Shown here one piece after another: positions 47,108-60,046 of a DNA stretch of 64,000 bases; within the stretch, counting starts at the first letter, position 1, and every line of letters begins with the position of its first letter. Below the pieces are notes generated by a model, which worked only from the letters and a program-made list of their open reading frames with translations, was not told where the DNA came from and ran no database searches. The DNA comes from Phoenix dactylifera (lineage: Eukaryota > Streptophyta > Magnoliopsida > Arecales > Arecaceae). The DNA lies in contig NC_052399.1 in assembly GCF_009389715.1 (NCBI RefSeq), positions 19,223,646-19,287,645 of the forward strand, read 5' to 3'. The position numbers and the translations under genes are program-made.

Positions 47108-48260
47108 TCAAAACTCTTGTCCTGTAGTGATCGGTAAATTAATCGCACCTTCCACGAGGACAAAATGACCTGAGAAGCCGATCAGAGGTGAGTTAATTTT
47201 ATGCAGTTGCTCGAGAGGTAACTTCATTCGTCGAAAGGCATCATAAAATAACATGTTGGCCGAACTTCCATTATTAACTAAAATTTTCTTTACATCATAA
47301 TTTACAATTGTAAAAAAAATAACTACAAAATCATCATGAGGAGTTTGTACGTCTCCCAAGTTGGTATCAGAGAAAGAGATGGCATCTCTATCTCTAGTGC
47401 GCTCTCTTCGGAACAGCTCATGCCTCCTGCACAGCTCGTTCGTTCGAGGTGCTTGGAACCTCGCCAGTACCACTAGCATTTGTGTTGATAACTCCCACTA
47501 TCGGGCAGCTGTCGATCGGTTCCGAGGGAGGTTGATCCAAGACAAGCTCTTCTCGATCACACCAAGCATGTACATACCGATCCAACCGTCCATGTCGGAT
47601 GAGTACCTCAATTTCATCCTCGAGTTGGATGCACTTTTCGGTATTATGTTCATGATCTCGGTGGAATCGCCAATACTTTTTTTTAATCTCTTTTATTCAT
47701 TGATACCTTCAATCGATATGGAGGCTGCAAATAGCCTCGACCCTCAATCCCCATAAGGATTTGTGTCCTCTGTGTAGTGAGAGGAGTATACCTCTCAAAA
47801 CTTTTGTGGAGAACTCTTCAGCCAGCATGAACTCTTTACTTCACGAGATGAATTGCTCCTCGGCGTACCCCGTTCTTCTTATATCCTTTTGCCTCCTCTA
47901 TCGGGTCTTCTCCCAACCGACTCATGATGGGAGACCATAGCTTCCTCTGCACTGGTATATTTTTCTGCCCATGCCAACATCTCGGCGAAGTTTGCGGAGA
48001 AGCGCTTCTCCAAGGAGAGAAGGAAACGAGACGGTCTTAAACCACCCTTCATTGCTAACATTGCAATCAACTAAATAAAGTCACAGACTTCCAACGTCGC
48101 TGCATTAAAGTGGTTGACGTAATCCCTAAGAGACTCCTTCCCTCTGCTTAACATCGAGCAATGCATCGAAACCACGATGTTGTCTTCGACTGGTGATGAA
48201 GTGTGCCATGAAGAGACATCCAAGCTGCTTGAAAGAATCATTCGATCCGGGCTAAAGCCC
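47108..48260 (-). mobile_element. Ty3/gypsy fragment: gag then protease
   Basis: In minus-strand order, a gag remnant (GKESLRDYVNHFNAATLEVC, then SLEKRFSANFAEMLAWAEKY) at 48.15-47.88 kb leads through a linker to a retropepsin region at 47479-47108 (AISFSDTNLGDVQTPHDDF, VKKILVNNGSSANMLFYDAF, NSPLIGFSGHFVLVEGAI). The protease triad DNGSS reads NNGSS, so the copy is dead, and stops interrupt the linker. The motif style is that of the Tat-type non-chromovirus lineage. Confidence 0.75.
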
Positions 48261-48299
48261 TAAGAACTAGAATCAAGCTACTTTGCAAAAAGTAACAGA

Positions 48300-48990
48300 A
48301 AAAGCTTTGCAAAAGTCATTTCAGAAAATGCATCCATGAAGTTCAAAAGTTGATGTCTCGAGGTCACATATGCGAGTTGATCAATCCTCGAAAGTGAAGA
48401 GCTGCCTTTAGGACAAGCCTTATTTAGGTCGGTGTAATCAATACAAACTCGCCATTTTCCATTAGCTTTTTAGATAAGTACAACATTGCCAACGAGTTAG
48501 GATCATTCACTTCACGTACAAAGTCGGTCTCTAAAAGTTTGTCTACTTCTTGGTTTATGACTTGTTGTCGTTCCATGGCAAAGATTCTTTTTTTTGCCGC
48601 ACAAATCGATATGGTGGGTTCACAATGAGCTTGAGAACAAGTCAGTGGCCGACCAGACGAAAACATTAGCATTAGTGCAGAAAAAGTTGATCACTTAGCT
48701 TGATTTTCTACATTTAGGTCCGAGCCGATCTGCATAGTTCAATGAAATTCCTCTTCCCTCAAAGGGACCTGCACCAACTCTTTAGCTGGCTCACCTCGTT
48801 GTTCTTTCAGCTCATCTTTCGTGTCCAACTCTTCAATAGGCAATGTTTCCACCGGTTTCCTTTAAGAGTAGCCATGTAGCATTGGTGACGTCCGAGGTGC
48901 TTGGAACCTCAGCAGTACTGCCAGCAATTGTGTTGATGACTTCTGTTGTCGGACGGTTGTCAATTGGCTTTGGAGAAAGTTGGAGCTGCT
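48300..48990 (-). mobile_element. Ty3/gypsy fragment: gag tail joined to reverse transcriptase start
   Basis: On the minus strand a gag-tail remnant (VINTIAGSTAEVPRTS) at 48.95-48.88 kb runs straight into the pre-RT linker and then the RT N-terminus (KKRIFAMERQQVINQEVDKL, FVREVNDP) to DLNKACPK, SRIDQLA and FMDAFS. The protease that should lie between gag and RT is missing. Several stops and frameshifts are present. Confidence 0.7.
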
Positions 48991-49795
48991 TCGAAGAGAC
49001 AATGTAAGAGGGATGTCATCTCTTTCTCTGACACCGACCTCAGAGGAGTATACATTCCTCATGATGATGCTACAATTATTTCTCTTACAATCGCATATTG
49101 TGATATAAAGATAATTCTAGCTGATAATAGAAGTTCTGCCGACGTGTTATTTTATAATGTCTTCCAACGAATGAAGTTACCTACTGAGCAACTGCATAAA
49201 GTCAACTCACCTCTAGTCAACTTCTCAGATGATTCTATCTCATGGAATGTGCGATTAATTTATCGATCATTATAGGACAAGAGCCTCAAGATAGTACTAT
49301 GAGGTTGGATTTCTTGGTGGTTCAAGTCTTCTCTACCCGCAATATAACTTTGGGCTGACCCGACCTCAATACTCTTCGAGCTGTGGTATCTACTTACCAT
49401 TTGTTCATGTGGTTCCCTGCTAGAAACAGTGTAGAAAAAATATGAGGTGACCAAAAGTTAGCTTGCTAATGCCACATGGCAACCCTAAAAGAAACCAAAC
49501 TAGTGAAAACGTTACCTATTGAAGGGTTGGACAAAAGAGATAAGTTGAAGAAACAGTGAGGTGAGCCAGCCGAAGAGTTGGTGCAAGTTTTCTTGAGAGA
49601 AGACGAACTTGACCGAACTGTGCAGGTCGGCTCAAACCTAGATGAAGAAAATCAAGCTAAAGTGACCAACTTTCTCTGCGTCAACGCTGATGCCTTCGCC
49701 TGGTTGGCCACTAACATACCAGGAATAAACTCCGAGGTGACCGTTCACAAGCTCAACGTGAACCCAGCATGTCAACATGTGTGACAGATGAAAAG
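48990..49795 (+). mobile_element. Ty3/gypsy fragment in opposite orientation: protease to pre-RT
   Basis: On the plus strand a protease remnant (VISFSDTDLRGVYIPHDDAT, RSSADVLFYNVFQRMKLP, NSPLVNFSDDS) is followed by LRAVVSTYHLFMWFP and a pre-RT linker (EPAEELVQVFLREDELDRTV, FAWLATNIPGINSEVTVHKL) ending at 49.79 kb. It is the segment missing from the neighbouring minus-strand fragment, but inverted. Confidence 0.75.
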
Positions 49796-50329
49796 AGCTT
49801 ATTCGCTAAGGTATATGCCCCCGTTATTCTTCCACTATTCAGAGCAAGAGGTCTCTCCTCCACTTCAAGAGGAGCTTGACCTAGGCTTTCGCTTAAGCCA
49901 TGCCACTCACTACCCAACTTGGAATAGGCGAGCCAGGCCAATGCATAGCTCGCACTCGAGCCCACATGCATACCCTAGGGGTCTGAAGCACCCAACGCCC
50001 CCCTCGAGTTACAAGCCCTCACTACAAAACTTGCACTGCCTAATTGCCAGTAAAAAGGTCCAACAATATCAATTCTTCATTGTGCAAACGGCCAAGAGCC
50101 ATTAATCGATATTAATGGTGCCAATAGTCGTCATTGAATGCTGGCATGTCGTGGACATCAATTGCATTTCTTGACAAAGTTGGCCACAGTTGGCCACAAC
50201 CCGCTATAAAGTCAACCAGTAATATCCTTATTAAGAATCTGGTAAGCCAAGAATCTACCTCCTAAATGATTGCCACATATTCTTTCATGTACATTTTAAA
50301 GTGCATAATCTACTTAGTTGGACGAATAC

Positions 50330-50610
50330 ACTTGAGGAGCATAATGAAAGTAATCTCCAATATAACTTATCACCAAGACAGACATAATGAAAAGCTTGAT
50401 GCTTTATCCGAGCCTCTTCCAGCCTTTAAAATTTTGATGAGCTAGTTCAACCAACCCAACTCTTTCGTAGCTATGGATTATTTCACTAAATAAATAGAAG
50501 TGGCTATGGATTATTTCACTAAATGAATAGAAGCCAAACTAGTAGCCCAATTTAGCAAGATAAAAATATCTTGCCAAGATTTTGCCCGGAAAGCTATAAT
50601 TTGCAAGTTC
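50330..50610 (+). mobile_element. Ty3/gypsy fragment: RNase H end and integrase start
   Basis: Frames on the plus strand give KLDALSEPLP (compare the common ADALSKLA) and AMDYFTK.IEAKLVAQFSKI (compare VDYFTKWIEA). The integrase motif is duplicated in tandem with a 33-bp period at 50470 and 50503. It is degraded, with stops. Confidence 0.65.
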
Positions 50611-52718
50611 AGACTTGATCACCTATATAACAAAACCCATTGCCGTTTTAAAAAGTTCCACCTATATTACAAAAAAGCCCGACCAAAAATATACTGACAC
50701 ACGATGATCATTGCTGTGTACCAAGCACAGGGCCCAAAAGACTAGAAAAACGTTTGTTTGCGCTCATATGCACCATATTACCCATCATCATGACCATATT
50801 ACCCATAATCATGACAGTAGATCATAAATTTCAGATAGATTGCTCAAACAATCCCAAATCATAGCCATTACAAATTTCTTATATATAATTTTAACTCTTG
50901 CCAAACCTATGGCCACCGTTCACATAACAGTAGCAAGCACTGGAAAAAAAAAATTTTGCTGCTTAACTAATAAACACAAAGCAGATCACACTGCGTACAC
51001 CAACAGAAAACCGAAACCTATCCAGTGCACTACCAATGTACAGCAGTTAATCAGTGATTCACGCAAACTCAAACACAGCGCAATGGATAATTCACAATTG
51101 ATCCAGAAAAAAGCAGAATCAGTCTTGTTTATTCCCAGACTCCCTAAATTAGTTCCTATGTTTCTAGGTCACTGGCTAAATTACCTGAGACCGCTGATCA
51201 GACTGAAGGAGAGCATCCCCTCTGCCCTATAAATCACATCCTACAATGCATACAAAGTTGCATGAGAAAGGGACTATGAATTAATAACAAGCACACATCC
51301 TTCCACAAAGCCTTTGCAGCTTGCACCAGCATGCTAACAACTTCCAGGAGCCTAGCTACAGGCCTGCAAGTCTTTAAGAGACAACGAAGAGAACAGAAAA
51401 TGTTTTCCAAGGAAAAGCTGGTGCCAAGCTAACAAGCCACCATCTTTTATGGGCCAATATCATACAAAAGCCATCCACATTCCTGATTCACTGTCAATTT
51501 GCATATAATATCTGCAACAGAAAATGGGATTATATTGTGAAAGCTACAAATATCAAGATAAATAAATTAAAGTGATCAACATATACATTTCGCCCCTAGA
51601 TGACTAGTAACCTTGCAAGCAGCATTAGTATTCACACTAAAGCTATCTGATTGCGAGGAACTAGAATCAAGACTACCAGGAAGAGTGAACGAAGAGTAAA
51701 AAAGAAGAATGTAATTTCTTTTGTTAATAAGAGTGAAGTGGAATAGAATAAAATCATGGTTTTGTATTTAATTTCAATTTCTGCAGTGAATAATATCTAG
51801 CTGACAAGATTTCTTAAAAAGTAAGAAAATATAACAGGAAGTGAAGATTCTCCTTTTTCCATTTTTGAACCTGAGGGGCAAACGTGAGTCTTTTTATTAT
51901 AGTGAAGGCAGCATTCGAACCCAGGCTGCTGGCAACGACTTCCAGCAACTCTTTGGGGGCACCATCACAAAGAAGAAAACTCATCTCCAGGCACTCATCT
52001 ATAGAAGCGGTACGAGTGCTGTAAAAAATTTTTTACTCAAGATCTATTCTTAATCTGCATGGTAAATACCCCAGGCCTTGGAGCTTGCATCAATGGATCA
52101 AACCCCTCCCCTACCTCTTCCATCTTTCCCTAGATATGAAATTATGTCAGATTTAAGCCTTTAAATCATCTATCTTCATGCAAATCCAAACCCAAAATCA
52201 AACAGCATGAGAGCGAAAAGCTTAAGCTCGTTCACAGGAGTTGCCTTAAAAAGGCATGACTACTTGAGTATGGCCAAAGGAGACAACCTAAAACGGAACC
52301 AAAATTTTTGTACACTTACATCCTCTTTGCACCCATAAAATAATATCTTTTCGCAGGCCATTTATTAAGCATGCTCAGTAAGTGGGCAAGTGGAGGACAT
52401 GACATTACTTAGAGAACGCACAGCACCACCCCACCAGCCGCCTCCCCCCCCCCCCCAAAAAAAAAAAAACAAAAAAAAAAGACCATCATGCGAACTTTGT
52501 CCCCAATAGGTTCCTGAATTTCAAGTCCTTAGCAGGCGCAACATGTTTCTCATCATTTTAATCATTGCTATATAGCTAAATTTGTTCTTGTAATATTTTT
52601 GCCTATGCTTGTTTAGCTCACTGGCAGAACAACAAAATACACAGCCTAAATATCATCATTTCTGCTCCATTTCAAACAACATAATAATGCAAATTGTTGC
52701 CCACTATTCTATTCATTA
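50611..52718. other. AT-rich region, no gene named
   Basis: Some minus-strand segments have exon-like borders, for example an acceptor GTTGCAG at about 51,513 followed by YYMQIDSESGMWMAFV and a stop. A C-run followed by A-runs lies at 52,445-52,480. None of this suffices to call a gene. Confidence 0.4.
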
Positions 52719-52858
52719 TGGAAAAAAAAGGTGTCCTAGTGCACGAGGCTCCCATCACTGCAGAGTCTAGGAAGGGTGAGATGTACGCAGCCTATCCCCC
52801 ACGGCCCCATATGCGGAGAGGCAATTTCTGTACAACTGATGCACCAAGGCCTGCCCTC
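52719..52858 (-). mobile_element. Au-type SINE with an internal deletion
   Basis: On the minus strand the sequence matches the 3' half of the plant Au SINE from memory (GCCTCTC, GGCTGCGTACAT, GACTCTGCAGTGATGGGAGC, CTCGTGCACTAGG) and ends in a T run, as Au does. The 5' end keeps CCTTGGTGCA, which belongs to the box A part. The tRNA-like B box and its surroundings are missing. A perfect 13-bp target duplication, ATTCTATTCATTA, flanks it (52706-52718 and 52859-52871). Confidence 0.85.
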
Positions 52859-52871
52859 ATTCTATTCATTA

Positions 52872-55800
52872 CAAAAGCAAGCAAAATTCCAACTAAATGG
52901 CAGCAGCAATATGTTCATACTTCATAGAATATCATATATCAATAAAAAAACCCTTGCCCAAAGACATAAATATGCATGCAAATACCTACATGCACATGCA
53001 TGTGTGCATGCAAATATATACTATGTTGCTTTCTCAAGAAGCACTATGAGTACAGTTCAATTTTGAAAATTCAACATTTGCCATTATCCACTCTCAGATT
53101 AAAATCCAGCTCCCATTTTGTGCAAGAAACACTAAATTTTCAGATATATAGATGAATAATAATTTATCCAAAGCAGGAATCATTTTTGTTATATGCAACA
53201 ACAACATAACTGCTCTCTCAATTCTTTAGCATTTGCTTCCTGTAAATTGAAAAATAACTGGGTTTAGATCATCTCCCAGCTCTTTCCATTAATATCTAAT
53301 GATATAGAACTAATGGTTAACCTTACTACATACAGCATTTTCTCCAAGGATTGTTTATTACAAATAATTACCATGAACTTCCATTATCACACAGAAATAT
53401 CCTGATTCCGGATCTTAATACAAGTTCATATTACCACACCCACCAAGTCATTCGCCAAATCTTTTCCATCAATATAGCTATACTGTCATTGCTTCTGGTC
53501 CATCATCTCTCCCTTCATCATTTACAGCCTTTCTTGATAAGAAACCATTACAGCCATACCGTCTGCTATCTGAAAGCACATTCTCACCCTTTCACAAGCA
53601 TGGACGTTCATGTACCCTAATCTATTAGTTTGCATCCTCATTCAACAACTGTTGAATTAACCATTATTTAATTTCTACTATTCACCAAAAGTTCATAATC
53701 TTTGTTGAGATCAATACAATCCCCATAATGCCTTATGTGCTGAATGTTAAACCTTTGTGCCCCTCCTAACCATATTGTTCACATCAATAAACATCAGAAA
53801 TTATCCCTGTTAAGCTTTTTGAATGGACCAGCAATTTACGACTAATGAATTATTCTATATTTCTCGTATTTCGTTAATTGCAGCATGATCTTTCCTCGTT
53901 GTGGACTTCTTGAACCTCGTTCACCAACTTCTATATCTAGTACTTGTTCCTTCCCGTTAGACTTGATGAGTAATTACCTGTTTGGAGGTTGCAAGTCTCC
54001 ATACTGAAGGATTCTACATCATATAATTAATATTCTCCTGTTTCTAGTTGAAATGTCTTGTGTAGCAATGTCAAATTCAAGTGATCTAAGCTTACATTCA
54101 ATATTTTTTTTTTATTTAAGAAAGACTACCAAAATGGCTTACCTGCTCTTGAGAAATAAAAACACTGAGATCCCTACACTAGATTCATCCCAATCAACCA
54201 AGCAGAAAATCACATATTTCTTATTGTTAGAAGCCACAACTACCCTTCACAAACATGCAATTACCCAGATCAACTTTGCCAATACCTCCTTTAAGAGGGT
54301 TCCGCAAGGCAACAAACTACTAAGACGGCAAAAACAAAATGTAGCTATCTGTAAACACAAGATCAGGGAAACAAACATGATACATGATTACATAAAGAAT
54401 ATAATGATGCAAATTATTCAATAGGATCACACAGTTAAGACTGTAATGTTTTTCCAAAGCAATGCCCACTCCACCAATCTAATACAACTGGATAATTGAT
54501 ATCATATTACTTAAGTTTTGAACCTCCAATACCATCATCTAACACCTCCACAAACCCACCCCAAAAAAAAAAAAAAAAAATCCCCAACCAGACTGAAAAC
54601 CCCAAGTCACAGAAAAATGTCCTTCCAACACCCAAAATCGAACTAAGATGACCCTATTTCCCATATCTGACCAAACAATTCTGACCAAGAACAAAGAGTA
54701 CAAAAATAGAATAAACATAACGCTTTTTTCAAAGTCTCAAGCTTGATTTATTTCACTTAAAATACATGTAATGCAGTAAACTTGACTAATGCCTCAAATG
54801 ACACAATTTGGACATAATCATACAATATCCTCCTACAATAAGTACATGTCTAAAAAAATTATTTGCAAAAACTATGTTTTGAATCAGCCAACCAAATTAA
54901 TTTTAACCGAAAAATAAAATATCCATGAGCATTCTTCAAATATCTAGAATAATGAAAAGAGATTGTTTCCTCAAACACTAATTCACCTAGAAAGAGCATG
55001 CCAATCTGATCTAACATTACCATTCAATCCAACCATCAGAAAAACTCAAAATTAATGAAGAACATACAGTTTTGAGATACTCAAATTCCAAGAAGCCAGC
55101 ATAAAAGAGTGCCCCACATGAGTCTAACTGCAAGTTAGCATGATATACACGATATGCACTGCATCAATGCCTCACCAACACTAGTACGATACCAGATGCA
55201 TGATGATACTTGCTGCCATTCCAGCCAGTATGTACCGCAAGCCAAGCACCGGCATAACATGTGCTGTGCCAGTGCCAAGCCTGCATACAGATGGCACGCA
55301 CTAGATAACTATGGTGTAGTGCAAGGAAACAGGCCGATCTATCAATTTAATATATAGGCTAGGGTTATAATATAAAGCAGCAGTAAAATGGCAAAATCTG
55401 ATTAATAAATCTATTCCCTCTTTGAGAACTTGAATTCCAACACTTCCAATCAATATGATCAACAACAGAACCTAATTTATCAGGTTTTATCTTCTACAAA
55501 ACTATATTCCAGTGATAAAATTGGCACAAAATGAAATTGGCAAAAGATGCACAGACAGACATCCATTGCAATTACTAACAGCAACTCACATACTTCAAGC
55601 CCATTCACTCATGCACACCACTACCCACAGGCAACTGCATGGGAACATATACAACATACACCCATGTACCAACCGCAGACGAACTCAAGTACATGCACAC
55701 GGCCCACCTCTCCCCATTCCCCCTCCTGAGAAAAAAAAAGGAAAAATGTGCAAGTGCACAGACAAAAATGAATAAAATAACAAAGATGATAGAACAAAAC

Positions 55801-58235
55801 TAGTAATTGTACCAATTGCTGCAATGTAACTCCTCAATTTTGTAATAACATGTAGTTCGATCTAAGAAATAGACATATATCCATTCCCTATCCACCAGAT
55901 TAAAGAAGACCAAAACTTCATAAGCTGCAACATTGTCCTATCAGTAATTCTTATTACTTGCTAGATATCAATTAATAAATTCAATATAAGGGTTATTTTT
56001 CCTAAAACATTTCCTATTTCTCATTTATCTTTTGAAATGACATATAAAAAATTTCAAATCAAAACCACCAAATAATATGAAAATAGGCAAAACAGTCAAA
56101 ACATTTTGTCCTCATCTTGGAACATAAGTAAATTTAAGATCTACAAGAATAAATCTTCTTACAAATATTCTAGGTTAAGGACACAGTGGCCCAATTCAGT
56201 GCGGACCTAAGTATATCTAATAAAGACTCAAGTTGATTTGAACAAGAAATTCATAAAAACTAACTCACAGATTAGATTTAATTTCTCAACCAGGTTAGGC
56301 AATAAAATTTCACATATTCCTTGTTATGGCCACATATATGGGTATAGGAAAGGATTCTGGACTACATAGAGACCAAAAACAGCTATTAAAGTAACCAACA
56401 TTTATTGGACAACTCATATTGAAATGGTGCTATATACATACAAAAAGATTATAAACTGACAATGGAAGCATCCACGGATCATCTGAAACTATTTACTAAT
56501 AAGCAAATTATCCAAACACCGCAAATGTAGGCTCAGCCTCTTAAAGGGGAAAAGGACAAATAAGATAGTTGTAAATACAAGTGAGACATTGATACAGGGT
56601 GCATGTCTGAAAAAACAGACAAATAAATAAATAAAGGATTCTCAGAAATGAGGAGAATAGAATATTCAGTGCTATCTTTAATACTATAGACTCACTGTTG
56701 ATTCTAGCATCCTCCCAACAATAGACATGATACTTGAACCTTTTGTCCAAACTGTGTATCTTACAGTGAGGAATCTTATACATCCTTCCTAATTTTTCAT
56801 TGAGCCTCACTTCCACCAAGTCTACAAACCAAAACAGTCAACCCCCAACCAAAAAAGAGATCATGGTCCCTCACATAGCCAACTAAATTTGAAAATCAAA
56901 TCCCCTAAAGCTACCATTAAATTGAACAACTCGCACATAATGAGGAGCTTACAAACTAGGAAATGTAACATGCCTTCAACACCTGCCTTCTGCACCTGAA
57001 ATCATGAGTGGCATTCCACTTTGACTCCAAGAAAGTAATAGATACTGACTTTAGAATAACAAAAAGCATAGAGAAATCTCTCTCACTCAATTTCAACAAT
57101 ACAACTGTAGGCCAGAATGTCAACAAAAAAAAAAAAAACTAAGTTCCTTTTTTTTCCTGCCATAAATTACAGAATCAACTAACTGAATCATTGCAAAAAT
57201 ATGCCCAGACAACCCTACAATTATCTCTGTTTTGTTAGCCGCACCCAGGGCATATCCATTAGTTCCAACAAGTGACCCGCATTTGCTTCCCCATCTCACA
57301 GTGTATTATTGCTAGATGACTAGCTACTTCTTTTAACCTGAACCTAACACAAGTTTGGAGTCCAACATAACCATTATATTTTTCACATAATCATAGGTGA
57401 AGATCCCTTTGATAGCCAGCAAATGTCTATGGGATTTAGCCATTCCATGTCAAAGAAAGAAGTCCCCAAGAAATTTTTCACTAATGAGGATAGTAAAGGG
57501 CCTGGATGGTTAGAAGTTCAGGGGTTCTAACAGCAGAAAGCATCTATCGTTATTAATGCTATAAACGTAATTGTTCGCTAAGGATATCAATTATCAGTTC
57601 ATCATTTTCCCCCAATTTGTGACTCTTAATATGAAGACCCCAAAAAAAAAAAACTATGCAGAACGCCATATATTGATTTTTTGAAGCCACCTCCAAAACA
57701 TGGCTTAACCTGATGTTCTACCAAAAGAAAAGGAAGAAGAAGCAGAAGCAGAAGAGTACCGGTTTACCTTTAACAATTTTGAATTTGATTCCTGCTAGGA
57801 CCTCTCCTACAAATTTCCTTCAACAAAGTGGAACAAATATTTCTTGTCATGCTTGCATCTCCTTCCACAACATCCATTTAGCAGGAAGCGTGAAACAATT
57901 TATCCAAGTATTGTTCCCAAGCTATGACAGGCAGAATAAATATGAAAGCAAAAGGTGCAGAAAAATACAAAAGGGCAATACAGTCTTGAAACATCCTTTG
58001 GGGTTTATAATATTTAAGAGCCCGCAAGTTTTAAAAAGTTGTCTCATAAAACAGTAGACAATCTTATAATTTGGAAAATAAATAAATTGCTCACAAATAT
58101 CTACATTAGCTTGTCTACTACTAGAAACCTTCATGATGATGCAAAATCAATTTCTTCTACAATGTCAGTCAGCCTTTAAGAGTAATTTTCTACCAACTCT
58201 GATTTAAAACAGGTTCCCTAAGTAACAACTGATGG
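52872..58235. other. AT-rich region, no gene named
   Basis: Possible isolated minus-strand exons are discussed as a finding (56.75-56.82 and 57.76-57.83 kb). Otherwise there are only microsatellite-like A runs and repeats rich in GTACCA/TGGTAC words at 55.15-55.28 kb. Confidence 0.4.
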
Positions 58236-58478
58236 TGTGAGGCCCAATAGTCCCACATCGGAAAGACTCGTTCCAGAGCCTGGGCATATGAGGCGGATGT
58301 CTCCTAATCCTGCAGACGCGTTTTGGGTGGAAAACAAAACCGAGGAGGGGTGAAGGACGCTTGCGTGAAACCCCAAAATCGGACAATATCTGGCAGGGGA
58401 GTTCCGTGTTCCCCCCTCATGTGGCCCCCACGTGGGCACTAGGTGCCTCACGTGCCTCGCAGAGGCGGGGACGTGACA
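58236..58478 (+). mobile_element. Solo LTR of another small LTR element
   Basis: A 243-bp GC-richer block starts TGTGAGGCCCAATAGTCCCA and ends GACGTGACA, giving TG...CA ends. The flanks are GATGG (58231-58235) and GATGT (58479-58483), a 4/5 match. It shares TAGTCCCACATCGG and CGGACAATA with the LTR array at 36-38 kb. No coding sequence is present. Confidence 0.65.
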
Positions 58479-60046
58479 GATGTTATAGCACCTTCAAGCC
58501 ATATTACCTTGAATCTTCACCACTGTATACCCATTTCCATGGAAGTGGCCCTAAATAGAGACAACTATAGTAGCATAGCTAGAGTGATTTTTGTAATAAA
58601 ATCTCTATCTTCAGAGAAAGTTGACATCTCACCAAAAGACGAGCTTCTTTTCAAGTTTTTCCACAGTTAGGCCTCAAACGAACAAGGAGCATGATGCTCA
58701 TAAAGGAAGCACTGAAGAATAAGATATGTATCTTAAATATTGTTATTAATATCACCTTATTTTGATGATTCTGTATTTCTATCTATATACAAGGAATGTG
58801 ATCTTTGATATTATTACTTGCCTCACCTTATTTTGATGATTCTGTTCACATGCACACCACCTCACCATGGCAGGGTTCCCCTAGAGCCTAAGAACTGCCT
58901 CATAAATCAAACCATATGACTCAGTCAAATAATTGTCCTCTCTACCATAGAATTAAGAATATGCTATAAAGGCTTACCCATACAAAGCTGATTTCATTTA
59001 GCCAAGCTCCATGTGGTGAAACTTAAGGTTGACAGAGTCCATCATATGACCTCAATGCCTTTCAAACTTTTTGATAGCCTCAGAATATACCATTGCAATG
59101 GAAAACCAAGAAGTGTAGAATAGCCTATCAACCTTTGGAAGATCTTTAACCAAAAACAATTGGATAAATTGTTTCCACCCTTGGCTCTGGAATGCTTTAA
59201 AGCTATCTAAAACCCATACAACTAGCCATTGCTTCTAAATCATTAATACCTTGCCACTTTCGTTCTTTTTTACTTCTGTTACACACAAACTAGACACCAA
59301 AATACTTTAATAAACCATCAAATTAGCCAAAGAAGTTTATGCTTTATTCTGTTCTATGCTAGCACTCCATACCTTTCCAGACTTCATGCAAACTCAAGCT
59401 ATACCATTTTGTTACTCTCTTCCATTTTTTTTAGGCGTTCAATGGCTTAACATCATTTATTTTCTATAGAAAGCTTGTTTTACCATTACCTGACTGCTCA
59501 TTCTAAGAAGAGTGTTTCCAAAAGTCATGAGAGATAGAGACAGAGATATGAAAAGATCGCCTTAGTTTTCATTTTTTTAATCTCTTATGAGCTCTCCTGC
59601 TTCATGCAACTATGATGAAAATTCATACCCTTTGACAGATTTATCAAAATATAGGTCTTGCAAATAAGTTCTTTCCATCTCCATTTCTTCCCAAAGATGA
59701 CACAATTGCAACAAAACGAACATCCTGAATTTGTTGCCCATGCACTAATGCCTCTTCCATAAAAGAACAATGAAGACCACTAGCAACTTGACTTAGCACA
59801 ATTACTACAAGAATGCTAGTTTCATCCCAGATAAATATTATCCTACTAAAAACCAGATGAATAGATTAGATTGATCTAACTAAACTGCAAAACTTCTATT
59901 TTAATTATTCCACATTTTTCCACCCCTCAACCTCAACTCAAGAAACTATTCTTGCCTTTGTCTTATGCTCCAAACAGATATTTTTTCGTGCAGTACTTGC
60001 TTGCTCTTTCCACATTAATTCTACTCCAAAGTTTTAGATTGGATCA

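Noticed and set aside
47361..47756. 131-residue plus-strand frame at 47.4-47.8 kb
   Set aside because: It is the complement of gypsy gag-protease sequence, which gives clear family matches on the minus strand.
51890..51950. tRNA-like B box (GGTTCGAATGC on the minus strand)
   Set aside because: No box A at the right distance and no cloverleaf could be drawn; a chance match or an old SINE trace.
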